Source: Bacteroidia bacterium Ga0077558
GTDB taxonomy: Bacteria; Bacteroidota; Bacteroidia; Chitinophagales; Chitinophagaceae
NCBI GenBank assembly: GCA_001464625.1
Contig: LNFJ01000040.1
Coordinates: forward strand, 1 to 42,036
DNA length: 42,036 nt
Direction of reading: 5' to 3'
Numbering within the stretch: the stretch's first letter is position 1; each line of letters opens with the position of its first letter. A program made the translations under genes and the position numbers. The notes under the pieces were generated by a model. The model was not told where the DNA came from. It worked only from the letters and a program-made list of their open reading frames with translations, and did not search any database. This document shows, in pieces, positions 8,801 to 17,094 of this stretch.

Positions 8801-10591
8801 GCAGGCAAAATTGCAACGGATGTTTTATCTGGTAACCTGATAAAACCCGGCTTTGCAAAAACATTTGCCACGGAATTGAAACAACCGGTTTCCAGCAATA
8901 AACTGGTATCTGCACCGGTGTTGCTGCAGGATGTTACGAATCCAAAACCAAAAGTACTCTATACTTATCTTGTTACGGTTGAAACAGCCACTGATACAGA
9001 TGCTGGTTCCAATGAAAAGTTTGCCGTGATAATTACCGGGGATAACGGAATGACAGAGAAACTTACATTAACCAAAAGTCTGAATACAATTCCTGCCGGT
9101 GAAAAAACAACTTTTAGTGTACAAACGGAAAAAAATGTAGGTAACATCACAAAAATTCAGGTGATCCCTTTGAATGCATCGATGACCGATAACATCAAAA
9201 TGACATCCATCAATGTAGAAATGCCGGCTGAGAAAAAGAATGTTCATGCGGAATGTGCCGGCTGTGTTATAAGCGGTGGACAAACTACCAAAACCATTGC
9301 GTTTGACGGAAAGAAATATGCTGACTATTGGGTAACCATTTCTACGAATTTGGCACAGAACAGCGGAACCAATGGAAGTGTTTCTTTAAACTTCAAGGGT
9401 GATGCCGGTGAGTATACGATCAGCGATATGAAAAGATATTTTCCAACTTCCACCTTTAAAACGGGTGCAGTTACGGAAGTTCCGGTATCCATACCAGATA
9501 TCGGGCAGTTACAGAAGCTTACTATCGGTGGTGGAAACTTTTTTGACAACTGGAACATAGGCGGTGTGATTGTAAGGGATGCAAATGGTATGGTAAAGGC
9601 GGGTTATTGTAATTGCTCATTAGATGGCAATAAGCAGATTACATTTAATTTGCTGCCACCAGATTACTTCGCTGATTACAGGATCATCATACAAACTGAT
9701 AACAGACCAGGGGGGACATTTGACGTTGACAGATCTGGCACTGATTCAAAAGAATATTTGACCATTATCGGCGACAAAGGTCAAACAGAAAGAATTGACC
9801 TTGGAAATGTAATGACAGCAAGCCCCGGTGTTTTTGGTTTAGAAAACCTCTTTGAAGCCGGTAGTTCTAACTTTGGATACGTAACAACGAAAAACATTGG
9901 TACTATTCAGCGGATCATTATTGACCATGTACCACTTACCGCTTTTGAAGACAAATGGGATATTAAAAACCTGGTAATTGAATCGTACAGCAACGGAAAC
10001 AAAACTGTTGCCTCTGTCAGGGATCTTGCTATTGATAAACGATCCTCTGGTTTTCAAAGACCTGTTGAGTTACGTACAGAAAAAATAACTACAACAAAAC
10101 CTGTAGCAAATCCACCAGTAACGACCCCGGTAAAAGAACCCACAAAGCCTGTAACGAATCCGCCAACAGCACCACCAGTAACACCAGCAGCCCTTTCTAA
10201 TAAAATAGTAAGATTTGAAAACTTCTGGAAAACAACTGACAGGATACATATAGAAACGGGGCCTATTACTGCAGCACCAATACAAGATGGAGCATGGAGT
10301 GCACAATGGTTGCTAAAGCCAGTGCCGGGTACCAACTATTTCTGGATAGAAAATAAATGGAAACCTGATCACCGTATTAATGTTGAAAATGGAGCTATAG
10401 CTGCGGGGCCAATACAAGATGGTGCCTGGAGTGCACATTGGGAATTGAAAAAATATAGCGAAGGAGTTTACTGGATTGAGAATCGCTGGAAAATAGGAGA
10501 GAAGATTCATGTGGAAAATGGAAAATTTGAATGTGGCAAAATTCAAGGTGGAGCAAATAGTGCATTGTGGCGTATTACCCTGGTTCAGTAA
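5822..10591 (+). CDS. Giant exported protein with PLAT-like and triple lectin-like repeats
   Basis: 1589 residues from the ATG at 5822; a TTG nine bases earlier is in frame but less likely. Residues 1-22 are a signal peptide (KTTLLLLFVLILSIELSA). Residues ~25-750 are beta-rich, Gly/Asp/Ser-rich and repetitive in style, of no family I recognise. Residues ~763-836 are a charged coiled coil (TKKTLQGTRDKLNKAKEDLK). Three PLAT/LH2-like domains follow at about 1045-1135, 1163-1255 and 1280-1397; the third is clearest (SGTDSKEYLTIIGDKGQTER, then DKWDIKNLVIE). A Pro/Thr linker (~1422-1457) leads to three ~42-residue repeats of the type 'IENxWKxxxRIxVExGxIxxGxIQDGAWSAxW', resembling a beta-trefoil lectin. 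No type IX sorting domain or membrane anchor is visible. It probably acts in the periplasm or outside the cell, binding lipid and/or glycan. Confidence 0.8.
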   Translation: MKQTKTTLLLLFVLILSIELSAKEPNRLFNDSTVTAKRKAGEDEKQAIADAINKYLDVTGIKIGELNLSTTSDGGKEASGNVSFFGFDNIELKAAMTADRKVKSISTTFPAAASITPQKLVKFFSGKSLNSFLPKSFPLDTDIAIKDLAIEFDDKGDSLSKVALNFGLGTYAIDGFDGFAIDGMSIGFTLDKPTSPQRKATATISGDGKIGVIPINLSANMSSEPDDLLFSFTASNIGISTLLNSFMSESKADKLLRFIPASFKSKEITSVTASINPTNKNFSALAQTSFGEAEIQFNGATAEDKSTMLFAVAPPAGFKFSQLASSLSPMDGIDLSGTALIISTLADEDATCNLSALKDEGELKVEAGVNIFSSIKMSDDLAKLLKVNAIKLKGTVNETFTNMSMQAALDLNIPMGDNITMKEVVFGTRLGTINPIEFSIGGKIEAKIGEDLVGFNASFAFAPIDQKISGEFFMAALQKKNASMVAGKLGPDGKSDLPEWTNPFGMPGVGLRKLGVSAGLDFKNPILISSLGLTGAARLGTVNDRNKHIEGDATIVVDITKPTNSLIDITMKNMTILAMIEAFMDNANIQGQLRTMLNTGIDNGRVLVVPVDGVVAFGKTYNKGVAVSCQLSLAGIKGNGDFSLNESGVAGGGSLDAINWGNGAFILSGRTTDRPQFKFAYTKGSVPTFFIDGKISLLGISSETTASLDANGLEFTTTGKIADLFEATLEGKANFSESSKGVYVRAALRNDLIAKLNQLVTGKLDEAIASTKKTLQGTRDKLNKAKEDLKEIDTRLATKRAQVTSRRNADLQKMRDEAQRALNESKTVIDWHKANNVASYKRINELGNWPWELAEKGALYTAIGFNLGAIETEQLVYDGYSKTVNGLADIGKEFPVEVELVDLYAEKYAKEAAFTLALAGVDVAEGVSVATLETTKFVMDQALGGLFDIKSAEFAGTFGLNNQYKINVAFNITLAKKPYNFTAEIDFNNLASSAGKIATDVLSGNLIKPGFAKTFATELKQPVSSNKLVSAPVLLQDVTNPKPKVLYTYLVTVETATDTDAGSNEKFAVIITGDNGMTEKLTLTKSLNTIPAGEKTTFSVQTEKNVGNITKIQVIPLNASMTDNIKMTSINVEMPAEKKNVHAECAGCVISGGQTTKTIAFDGKKYADYWVTISTNLAQNSGTNGSVSLNFKGDAGEYTISDMKRYFPTSTFKTGAVTEVPVSIPDIGQLQKLTIGGGNFFDNWNIGGVIVRDANGMVKAGYCNCSLDGNKQITFNLLPPDYFADYRIIIQTDNRPGGTFDVDRSGTDSKEYLTIIGDKGQTERIDLGNVMTASPGVFGLENLFEAGSSNFGYVTTKNIGTIQRIIIDHVPLTAFEDKWDIKNLVIESYSNGNKTVASVRDLAIDKRSSGFQRPVELRTEKITTTKPVANPPVTTPVKEPTKPVTNPPTAPPVTPAALSNKIVRFENFWKTTDRIHIETGPITAAPIQDGAWSAQWLLKPVPGTNYFWIENKWKPDHRINVENGAIAAGPIQDGAWSAHWELKKYSEGVYWIENRWKIGEKIHVENGKFECGKIQGGANSALWRITLVQ

Positions 10592-10690
10592 GCTATCTAT
10601 TTCGCCAGATAAAACCTGGGCTGTATGTAGTGCTGAACTATCATTATTAAAACTGTATTTATTAAAAATGAATAACAAAAAGCAAAATTT

Positions 10691-11542
10691 ATGAAAATGT
10701 TTAAAACAGTAACGGCAATTTTTTTTTGTATCCTGATGGTGAGTAATAGTAAACTCAATGCTCAACGGAGTTTTATGTCAATTGATTACAGAGATATAAT
10801 TCCTATCACAGATTTAGTGGTAAATGATATTATCGGTGATGATAATAAAATTACTTACACAGCAAGTTTTAGTATATTGATGAGGCAGGGCGATAATATA
10901 AAAAATATACTTTCCGGTTTGCAGTCTTTCGCAGGCAGGCAGTTCTCTTCAATTATTATCAGCAGGGCCAGTATTGAAAATAGGTTAGCAGAGGAAAGAA
11001 TATATCAGTCCGGTACCATTGAAGTTTTGAATTTAGCTGAATTGGATGCTACCTCAAAGGATATGTTGCGGGTTCAAGTAGAATTAAAAGCTAATCAGAT
11101 GTCTGTGCAGCAGGGGAGCGGACAGGCTATTGCATTAGCTAATACTAAGGTGAAGCCTGTTTTGGCATCCAATTTTCAATTTGAACTTGGCAAATTACCG
11201 GCCAGAAGAGTTTCCAATGTAAGTGGTCTTAATTTCAAGGGCGGCAACCAGCCTGTGGATTTTACAATTGAGCTATCAGGTGCAGATGCGAAGGAATGGC
11301 ATGCCTGGTTGCAACAAAACGGCAGAGGTCAAACAAGAAAAGAACAAGGCCGCCTTTTATTAATGGCACCCGATTTTAAAGAAGTTCTTTACGATATTAA
11401 CTTGCAAGATGTAATAATCACATCTTATTCATATCAGATAAATGATAACGATGCTGCCCAGAACCCCGATGCGCAGGCAACAATAAAAAAGGTAACCATC
11501 GGGTTAAGAGCAAGTACTGTTTTAATTAATGCAGCAAAATAG
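10691..11542 (+). CDS. Exported beta-rich protein, possible partner of the giant protein
   Basis: 283 residues with a signal peptide (KMFKTVTAIFFCILMVSNSK...NAQ). The mature part looks like two similar beta-sandwich halves of ~120 residues. The second half (NFQFELGKLPARRVSNVSGL ... ADAKEWHAWL ... RLLLMAPDFKEVLYDINLQD ... TIKKVTIGLRASTVLI) has a strand order reminiscent of phage tail-tube/Hcp-like proteins, but this is a weak resemblance by eye and a signal peptide would be odd for one. The gene follows the 1589-residue gene by 99 bp in the same direction and is closed by a strong terminator, so the two may form one transcription unit and act together outside the cytoplasm. Function unknown. 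Confidence 0.7.
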   Translation: MKMFKTVTAIFFCILMVSNSKLNAQRSFMSIDYRDIIPITDLVVNDIIGDDNKITYTASFSILMRQGDNIKNILSGLQSFAGRQFSSIIISRASIENRLAEERIYQSGTIEVLNLAELDATSKDMLRVQVELKANQMSVQQGSGQAIALANTKVKPVLASNFQFELGKLPARRVSNVSGLNFKGGNQPVDFTIELSGADAKEWHAWLQQNGRGQTRKEQGRLLLMAPDFKEVLYDINLQDVIITSYSYQINDNDAAQNPDAQATIKKVTIGLRASTVLINAAK

Positions 11543-11557
11543 CCATTAACATTTTCC

Positions 11558-11590
11558 GGTGCCAACTGCAATAGTTGGCACCTTCTTTTA
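11558..11590 (+). terminator. Rho-independent terminator
   Basis: Perfect 10-bp stem GGTGCCAACT / AGTTGGCACC (11558-11567 with 11573-11582), loop GCAAT, then TTCTTTTA. It lies 16 bp after the stop of the preceding gene and ends the transcription unit that contains the giant protein's partner. Confidence 0.9.
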
Positions 11591-12018
11591 CATCATTGCT
11601 TCGATATTAGCCCATCTAAGGAGCTTTTACTTTATATGCTACTAGTTTATTCTGCCTGCATTTTTTACCATCAATTTCTAACCTCAATCAATAGTAATCA
11701 CCCTGTAGGGTGGTAGTATATGTAAGCTTGTGAATGTATTTTCCAAACGATCTGCTGTAAATCAGTCATCGGCAGAGCTTTTGATATATTCACAGCCTGA
11801 CTCATAACTGAAAGCAGAATCATTCCAAAATAAATTTGATTGTTCCCAAATCGCTTTTATATTTGTTTTCTACAATATGTCGGTCTCCGGCATTTATATT
11901 TCAGCCTCATAATAATTACTGCCTCAGCCTCGTAAGTTCATTGATTAGCGCAAAGGATGACATAACACAATGTTTCCAGTTGCGGTTTTTTTGTAATTGC
12001 CTTTTTTATTTAACTGTA
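11591..12018. other. Non-coding stretch, no gene seen
   Basis: About 430 bp of AT-rich sequence between the terminator and the next small gene. The possible reading frames have no convincing protein character. The only structure noticed is a short palindrome CACCCtgtaGGGTG at 11699-11712. A leader or promoter for the following gene probably lies in the last 100 bp, but no good TAnnTTTG box was found. Confidence 0.5.
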
Positions 12019-12031
12019 AAATGCAGCATTT
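12019..12031. promoter_or_regulatory. Palindrome AAATGCaGCATTT before the 82-aa gene
   Basis: A 13-bp palindrome, AAATGC-A-GCATTT, abutting the ATG at 12032. The identical 13 bases occur at 22973-22985, 15 bp before another small gene. At this position a bound protein or RNA hairpin could affect initiation; the role is inferred only from position and repetition. Confidence 0.35.
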
Positions 12032-12280
12032 ATGAAACTATCAGAATTTATCGGTTTACCAGAAGATCATAAACGATCTATTGTTCTAACAGAAGGAGTG
12101 GCCATCGGCAAAAGACAGCTTCCTGATCGCCATGTTTTTCTTTTTCAATTGTATGAGTATTATGTAGAAACGTTTTGCTGCAATAAAAGCAAAGAGATCA
12201 TGGAGTACAGGGTGTTTCAAAATACCACGCAGTTAGCTCCTTACCTTGATGCTATACGGATCGATCACCTGTTGCACTAA
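12032..12280 (+). CDS. Small conserved hypothetical protein (82 aa)
   Basis: 82 residues, soluble, no signal peptide. The pattern MKLSEFIGLPEDHKRSIVL, then 'VAIGKR...VFLFQLYEYYVETFC', then 'EYRVFQNTTQLAPYLDAI.ID.LL' matches a family of short proteins I know from Chitinophagaceae, with no assigned function. It is likely a compact alpha/beta protein. The start is ATG 12032, directly after the palindrome. The downstream neighbour runs the opposite way. Confidence 0.7.
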   Translation: MKLSEFIGLPEDHKRSIVLTEGVAIGKRQLPDRHVFLFQLYEYYVETFCCNKSKEIMEYRVFQNTTQLAPYLDAIRIDHLLH

Positions 12281-12390
12281 TTAACTTGTATGAAGTTATT
12301 GTAACATTGGAGTGTGGTGGCAGTTGTATACCTGCTACTGCAGATAGAAAGTTATATCCGTATAATTAAACAGACTTCGGTTAAGTAAAA

Positions 12391-12780
12391 TTATTTACCC
12401 GCCAATATTTCCTTCCATTGTTTTGTAGTGGCTTTATCCTTTTTCAAGGTGCCAAGGCTGCTCATATCATATGAGAACTGTCCGGCAAAATGTACAGTTG
12501 GATAGGGTTTACCGGGAACAATTTCAATATCCGGTGCACTGTGGTTAGGTTTGGAGAAAGAGAATTTATATTTTGTATCATTCACTACCGCATCAAAACC
12601 AAAACCCATTCGTAAGAAAGGCCATTTAATATTGGTAACAGCAGACAGGGGTACATTAAATACAATGCCTTCTTCTGTTATGTAAATTACATGTCCTGCA
12701 TCCCAAACAAGGGCCCCTGCTTCTACTTTGCCTATCAATCCAGCCAACCGCCATACTTTTGAAATAATTTTTTCCGCCAT
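12391..12780 (-). CDS. Hypothetical protein, beta-rich (129 aa)
   Basis: 129 residues, soluble, start ATG at 12780. The middle (ALVWDAGHVIYITEEGIVFN, VPLSAVTNIKWPFLRMGFGF, DTKYKFSFSKPN) alternates strands in a way that recalls GRAM/PH-like membrane-associated domains: a strand, 'G.VFNVPLS.VTNIKWP' and a 'YKFSF' strand. The C-terminus is helical (LKKDKATTKQWKEILAG). The GRAM-like assignment is from pattern only. The gene stands alone on its strand, with about 290 bp of gene-free sequence on its upstream side. Confidence 0.6.
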   Translation of the reverse strand: MAEKIISKVWRLAGLIGKVEAGALVWDAGHVIYITEEGIVFNVPLSAVTNIKWPFLRMGFGFDAVVNDTKYKFSFSKPNHSAPDIEIVPGKPYPTVHFAGQFSYDMSSLGTLKKDKATTKQWKEILAGK

Positions 12781-13070
12781 ACCCTTTTAATTTTTAATGC
12801 TATGAATTTATATTATTCTGGTACTACAGTTTTTTATTTTTTTAAATTGAAGAGAGGTTTTCTGTAATATGAAAAAAAGTACTATCGCTTCTATTATTTA
12901 TACGATTACTGATCTTATGCTAATCGTATCACCACTTGCTCAGGCAACGTAGTTTATCTTTTTGTTAATATGGCTTTCTCAATAAATATAATGGTAAACC
13001 CTAAGTGTCATAAATCTACTACACTACAGGGTTTTTAATTACATTATTTTTCCACTAAATTATTTTGAGC

Positions 13071-14105
13071 ATGTTGGTGACTACCCCTGGAAACTATGAA
13101 TTTGAAATGTTGGATCTTTTTGAAATGACTCCCGACCTGGTTTGTATTGCCGGTAAGGATGGTTATTTTAAAAAAGTAAACCCCGCTGTATTGCAAAAGC
13201 TGGGTTACACGGAGGAAGAACTTTTTTCCCGCCCTATTGCTTTTAATATTCATGAAGAGGACCGGGAGCAAACACTTAGCACCCGTAGCGAAATGCTTGA
13301 AGGTAAGGCACTGGTTAATTTTCAAAATCGCTATATCTGCAAAGATGGTTCCATCGTATGGCTGCAATGGACTTCAATTTTTTTGCCAGTAAAGGATATT
13401 GTATTTGCCATCGCAAAAGATATAACAGAGAGCAAGCGAAAAGAAAATGAGATCGAAGAAAAATACAATGCCTATAGAGTTATGGCAACGCATTTTAAAA
13501 ACCGGGCGGAAGAAAATAGAAAATACCTGGCACATGAACTATATGAAGAAATAGCACAGTTATCAGCCGTTGTTAAAATGAATTTGGGATGGTTGAGCCA
13601 ACATCTCGATAATTTAGGAGAACCAGCCAGAGAAAAAATGCAGGAAGCTTTGCAGGTTTCAGATATGCTGATAAAATCTGTTCGGCGGGTTTCTTTTGCT
13701 ATGAGCCCCAAAATGCTGGAAGATCTTGGCTTTAATGCAACGCTGGAATGGAAGTGCAATGAGTTTTCGATACTGAATGGAATTCCCTGCACATTTGAAA
13801 GCCGTTGTAGTGAAAGCAATATCACGGCTGCTGTTAGGATTGATTTATTTCGCATAACCCAGGAAGCTTTTCATAATATAATGGAACATGCAGAAGCAAC
13901 AGCAGTTAATTTATTGCTGAAAGATGAAGGCGACTTTATTTCATTATCCATAACAGATAACGGATCAGGCTTTGAGGTGGAAAAGCATATACAATCTGCC
14001 GGATTGTAACATATTAAACAGTTAGCAGCGTCCATACATGCTGAGGTTACAATTGCAAGTAAACCTGGTCAGGGAACACTTGTGGTAGTACGGGTGAAAA
14101 AATAA
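13071..14105 (+). pseudogene. PAS-domain sensor histidine kinase with premature TAA
   Basis: From ATG 13071 the frame encodes a PAS domain (~8-110: MLDLFEMTPDLVCIAGKDGY, ending in the PAC-like FAIAKDITESKRKENE), a dimerisation/phosphoacceptor region (YLAHELYEEIAQLSAVVKMN), and most of an HATPase_c domain with N box (RITQEAFHNIMEHAEATAV) and G1 box (SITDNGSGFEV). A TAA at codon 313 (14007-14009) stops translation. The same frame continues for 31 codons (HIKQLAASIHAEVTIASKPG then QGTLVVVRVKK) to TAA at 14105, which is the normal end of the ATP-binding domain. The 312-residue product would lack this part and probably cannot bind ATP properly. No membrane segment and no adjacent response regulator were seen. 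Confidence 0.8.
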
Positions 14106-14201
14106 TGATACTCACAAATACGTTTTACTGCTTTGGAAATAGAGTAAATTTTTCTTTCCTAATTTAGCAGTTCTAATTTTCTGATTACTAAATTCATCCG
14201 G

Positions 14202-15779
14202 ATGAAGACTTTATTATTATCGGTATTTATTTTTACCAGTACCATAATTCTTGCACAACAGTCTTATTGGCAACAGGAGTTACGCTATACCATTAGTGCT
14301 ACATTAAACGATAAGGAAAACAGCATTGCAGGTAATGAAACGATTGTCTACAAAAACAATGCACCTGATGCTCTTTCGTTTATTTGGTTTCATTTGTGGC
14401 CGAATGCGTATAAGAATGAATCAACTGCTTTGTTTAAGCAAATATCAAATGACCCATCCCGAAAAAAGAAACTCAAAGATCCGGGTGTGGGCTATATTGA
14501 TAATATTTCCTTTACAGTAAACGGTGTAGCTGCTAAAACAGAAGCTCATCCTGCTCATATCGATATAATTAAATTGCTATTGGATAAACCATTGGTACCG
14601 GGAGATTCGATAACCATTGCTACACCGTTTAAAGTTTTTTTGCCCAACTATTTTTCCCGTTCCGGCTATGCCGATGGAGAATTTATGGCTTGCCAATGGT
14701 ATCCTAAGCCAGCGGTATATGATAAAAACGGCTGGCATGAAATGCCTTACCTGGATATGGGAGAATTTTACAGTGAGTTTGGCAGCTATAATGTTAGTAT
14801 CACTGTTCCTTCCAGCTATATAGTAGCTGCAACAGGCAACCTGCTTACGCAAGATGAATTAAATGCCTATAAAAGAACCGGCGCACAGAATACAGCTGAC
14901 CGCACAGGCAAACCTGTTTTGTATACACCTAGCACAACAACTGCTACTAAAACTTTACAGTATTATGCAGAACAGGTTCCGGACTTTGCCTGGTTTGCTG
15001 ATAAGGATTTTGTGATACAGTATGATACAGTTCAATTAGTATCCGGTAACGTAGTGGATGCATTTACCTATTATCATAATAAAAAGAAAACATTGTGGGA
15101 AAACAGTATTGACTATGTAAAAGATGCTACCCGCAAATACAGCGAATGGGTAGGGGAGTATGGCTATCCTGTAGTACAAGCTGTAGAAGGACCCGCAAAT
15201 AATTCAAGCGGTGGTATGGAATACCCCATGGTAACGTTAATTACCAGCCCCGATACAAAAGAAGAATCTTTAGATGGAGTTATTGCACATGAAGTGGGGC
15301 ATAATTGGTTTATGTCGATGCTGGCGAGTAACGAACGAAAACACACCTGGATGGATGAAGGATTGAACACCTATTATCATTTCAGGTACGAAGCAGAAAA
15401 GTACCGGTACAACTCGATATTTGGCGATGCCATTCCCAGTGAAATTCGAAAATTGCCGGAGGATAAATTTACAGAGACAATTTACCGGGTTATTAATAAA
15501 CAGATTCCTATGCAATCGGCAATGGATACTCCGGCTGATAAGTTTCCTAATAGCGATGAATATGGATTAATCTCTTATGTTAAAACAGCGGCCTGGCTTT
15601 ACATGATGGAATCTTCCATTGGTAGAGAAAAAGTAGATGCAGCAATGAAGAATTATTTTATGAAATGGAAATTCAAGCATCCACAACCATCGGATATGCA
15701 AGCCGCTTTTGAAGAAGCGATTGCAAGAAGGCTTGATCAGTATTTTCAATTAACCAAAAAAGAAGGGAAGCTTGAGTAG
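14202..15779 (+). CDS. M1-family metallopeptidase
   Basis: 525 residues with a signal peptide (MKTLLLSVFIFTSTIILAQ). The N-terminal ~200 residues are the beta-domain typical of M1 aminopeptidases. The substrate-binding loop SSGGMEYPM stands in place of GAMEN, and the zinc site is HEVGH (His363, Glu364, His367) with the third ligand Glu386 in WMDEGLNTYY. It probably cleaves N-terminal residues from peptides in the periplasm. The protein ends soon after the catalytic helical region (FEEAIARRLDQYFQLTKKEG); Bacteroidota relatives I know often carry a further C-terminal part, so this may be a short form or a truncation. No frameshift was noticed. Confidence 0.88.
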   Translation: MKTLLLSVFIFTSTIILAQQSYWQQELRYTISATLNDKENSIAGNETIVYKNNAPDALSFIWFHLWPNAYKNESTALFKQISNDPSRKKKLKDPGVGYIDNISFTVNGVAAKTEAHPAHIDIIKLLLDKPLVPGDSITIATPFKVFLPNYFSRSGYADGEFMACQWYPKPAVYDKNGWHEMPYLDMGEFYSEFGSYNVSITVPSSYIVAATGNLLTQDELNAYKRTGAQNTADRTGKPVLYTPSTTTATKTLQYYAEQVPDFAWFADKDFVIQYDTVQLVSGNVVDAFTYYHNKKKTLWENSIDYVKDATRKYSEWVGEYGYPVVQAVEGPANNSSGGMEYPMVTLITSPDTKEESLDGVIAHEVGHNWFMSMLASNERKHTWMDEGLNTYYHFRYEAEKYRYNSIFGDAIPSEIRKLPEDKFTETIYRVINKQIPMQSAMDTPADKFPNSDEYGLISYVKTAAWLYMMESSIGREKVDAAMKNYFMKWKFKHPQPSDMQAAFEEAIARRLDQYFQLTKKEGKLE

Positions 15780-15919
15780 AGCTATGTCCCTATCATTGTG
15801 ATGTGCTGCCAGTACCTGCAACTATACATTTTTTTATTTAACAGGTCATTTTCTGGTTCGCTAAAACCTTTCAATTAATTTTACCTCTTTGACCACAAAC
15901 AAATATTTACACCGTATCT

Positions 15920-16345
15920 ATGTTTCTTAAAATACTTACCGTAGCAGGTCTCGCAACTTTCGAAATCTATGCTGCTATCCCCGCCGGATTTGCTTTTAGT
16001 CTTTCACCCTGGACAATTTTTTTTGCCAGTGTTGTGGGTGGTTTAGCAGGAGCAGTTGTTGCTGCTTTTTTTGGCGATAAGATCAGGGCTTTCTTTCATA
16101 AAAAGAAAAAAACGCCGGCGGAAGAAACAAAAAAACACCCGGTAATAACAAAGCTCTGGAATAAATATGGTGTAGTGGGACTTGGTATTTTAGGCACTAT
16201 CACAGTTGGAGCACCTATTAGCATTGCAGTGGGTACAGGATTAAATGTAAATCTTAAGCAACTATTAGTGTGGTGCTGTGCGGGAGTTATAATCCGTTGC
16301 AGCGTATTTACAGCTATTGGTTATTATGGTTTGAAGTTGGTGTAG
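15920..16345 (+). CDS. Small multi-pass membrane protein (putative small multidrug export family)
   Basis: 141 residues with four hydrophobic segments: ~3-23, ~28-50, ~82-104 and ~115-138. A basic cytoplasmic loop (KIRAFFHKKKKTPAEETKKH) lies between the second and third. The segments IPAGFAFSLSPWTIFFASVV and VGAPISIAVGTGLNVNLKQL match the pattern of the 'putative small multidrug export protein' family (Pfam PF06695). Transport has hardly been tested in this family, so the name should be taken as a label. Inner-membrane location is certain from composition. The gene is separated by 140 bp from the peptidase before it. Confidence 0.75.
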   Translation: MFLKILTVAGLATFEIYAAIPAGFAFSLSPWTIFFASVVGGLAGAVVAAFFGDKIRAFFHKKKKTPAEETKKHPVITKLWNKYGVVGLGILGTITVGAPISIAVGTGLNVNLKQLLVWCCAGVIIRCSVFTAIGYYGLKLV

Positions 16346-16413
16346 AGATAATGTTTTGAGTTTAAGGTTCAGCGCTTACTATTACAATTGCTTAAAACAA
16401 ATACTTTTGCACG

Positions 16414-17091
16414 GTGGAACCTTTACTGCACAATCCTGTTTTCCATGCATTGCTTACCGGCGATAAACATCTTAATTTAGGAAACGAGCAGGTGAAATGC
16501 TTCGATGAAGAAGTGTCTCCCTTTGCAGGCTTTGAACATAATTATACTAAAGGATTTGAGGAGTTACACGATTTACTTCCTGCTGGACGAAAAATTCTAT
16601 ATGCGAACCCTTCTTCAATAACAACACCCAAAGGCTGGCAGCTGCAACATGAAATAAAGGGGTTGCAGTTTGTATATGAAGGAGATTATATTAAAGGTGA
16701 ATTTGCAAACCTGGTGCCGTTATCCGAAACACATGTAGAACAGATGGTGCAGCTTGCTAAGCTTACCAAACCCGGGCCATTTGGAAACAGAACAATAGCA
16801 TTTGGACATTATCATGGAATTTTTGATACTGATAAATTAGTTGCCATGACAGGGCAGCGGCTGCATGTTGAAAACTATACCGAGATCAGTGCTGTATGTA
16901 CTCATCCAGATTATTTGGGAAGAGGTTATGCGAATACTTTATTGCAACATCAATTGCAATTAATACAGCATCAGGGTCAGCAACCTTATTTGCATGTGCG
17001 GGAAGATAATGAACGGGCTATTGCTATTTACAAACGGCTCGGCTTTATCGTTTCCAGGCCAATGATTTTTTATTTTTTGAAGCGGGAGTGA
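16414..17091 (+). CDS. GNAT-family N-acetyltransferase (FR47-like)
   Basis: 225 residues starting at a GTG (16414); the N-terminal residues (LHNPVFHALLTGDKHLNLGN) match family members, which supports this start. The N-terminal half is a degenerate GNAT-like domain; the C-terminal half has the acetyl-CoA site (ISAVCTHPDYLGRGYANTLL) and the LHVREDNERAIAIYKRLGF motif of FR47-type acetyltransferases. The substrate is unknown; relatives act on amino groups of small molecules or proteins in the cytoplasm. A TACTTTTG box at 16402-16409 lies only 4 bp before the GTG. If it is the promoter, the mRNA would be nearly leaderless; it may be chance. Confidence 0.85.
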   Translation: MEPLLHNPVFHALLTGDKHLNLGNEQVKCFDEEVSPFAGFEHNYTKGFEELHDLLPAGRKILYANPSSITTPKGWQLQHEIKGLQFVYEGDYIKGEFANLVPLSETHVEQMVQLAKLTKPGPFGNRTIAFGHYHGIFDTDKLVAMTGQRLHVENYTEISAVCTHPDYLGRGYANTLLQHQLQLIQHQGQQPYLHVREDNERAIAIYKRLGFIVSRPMIFYFLKRE

Positions 17092-17094
17092 TTC

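Noticed and set aside
5822-10591. Type IX secretion cargo
   Set aside because: No C-terminal sorting domain is visible after the trefoil-like repeats; export beyond the periplasm is therefore unproven.
11836-12072. 78-residue frame before the 82-residue gene
   Set aside because: Cys/Phe/Ser-rich low-quality translation overlapping the start of a well-supported gene; no start signal.
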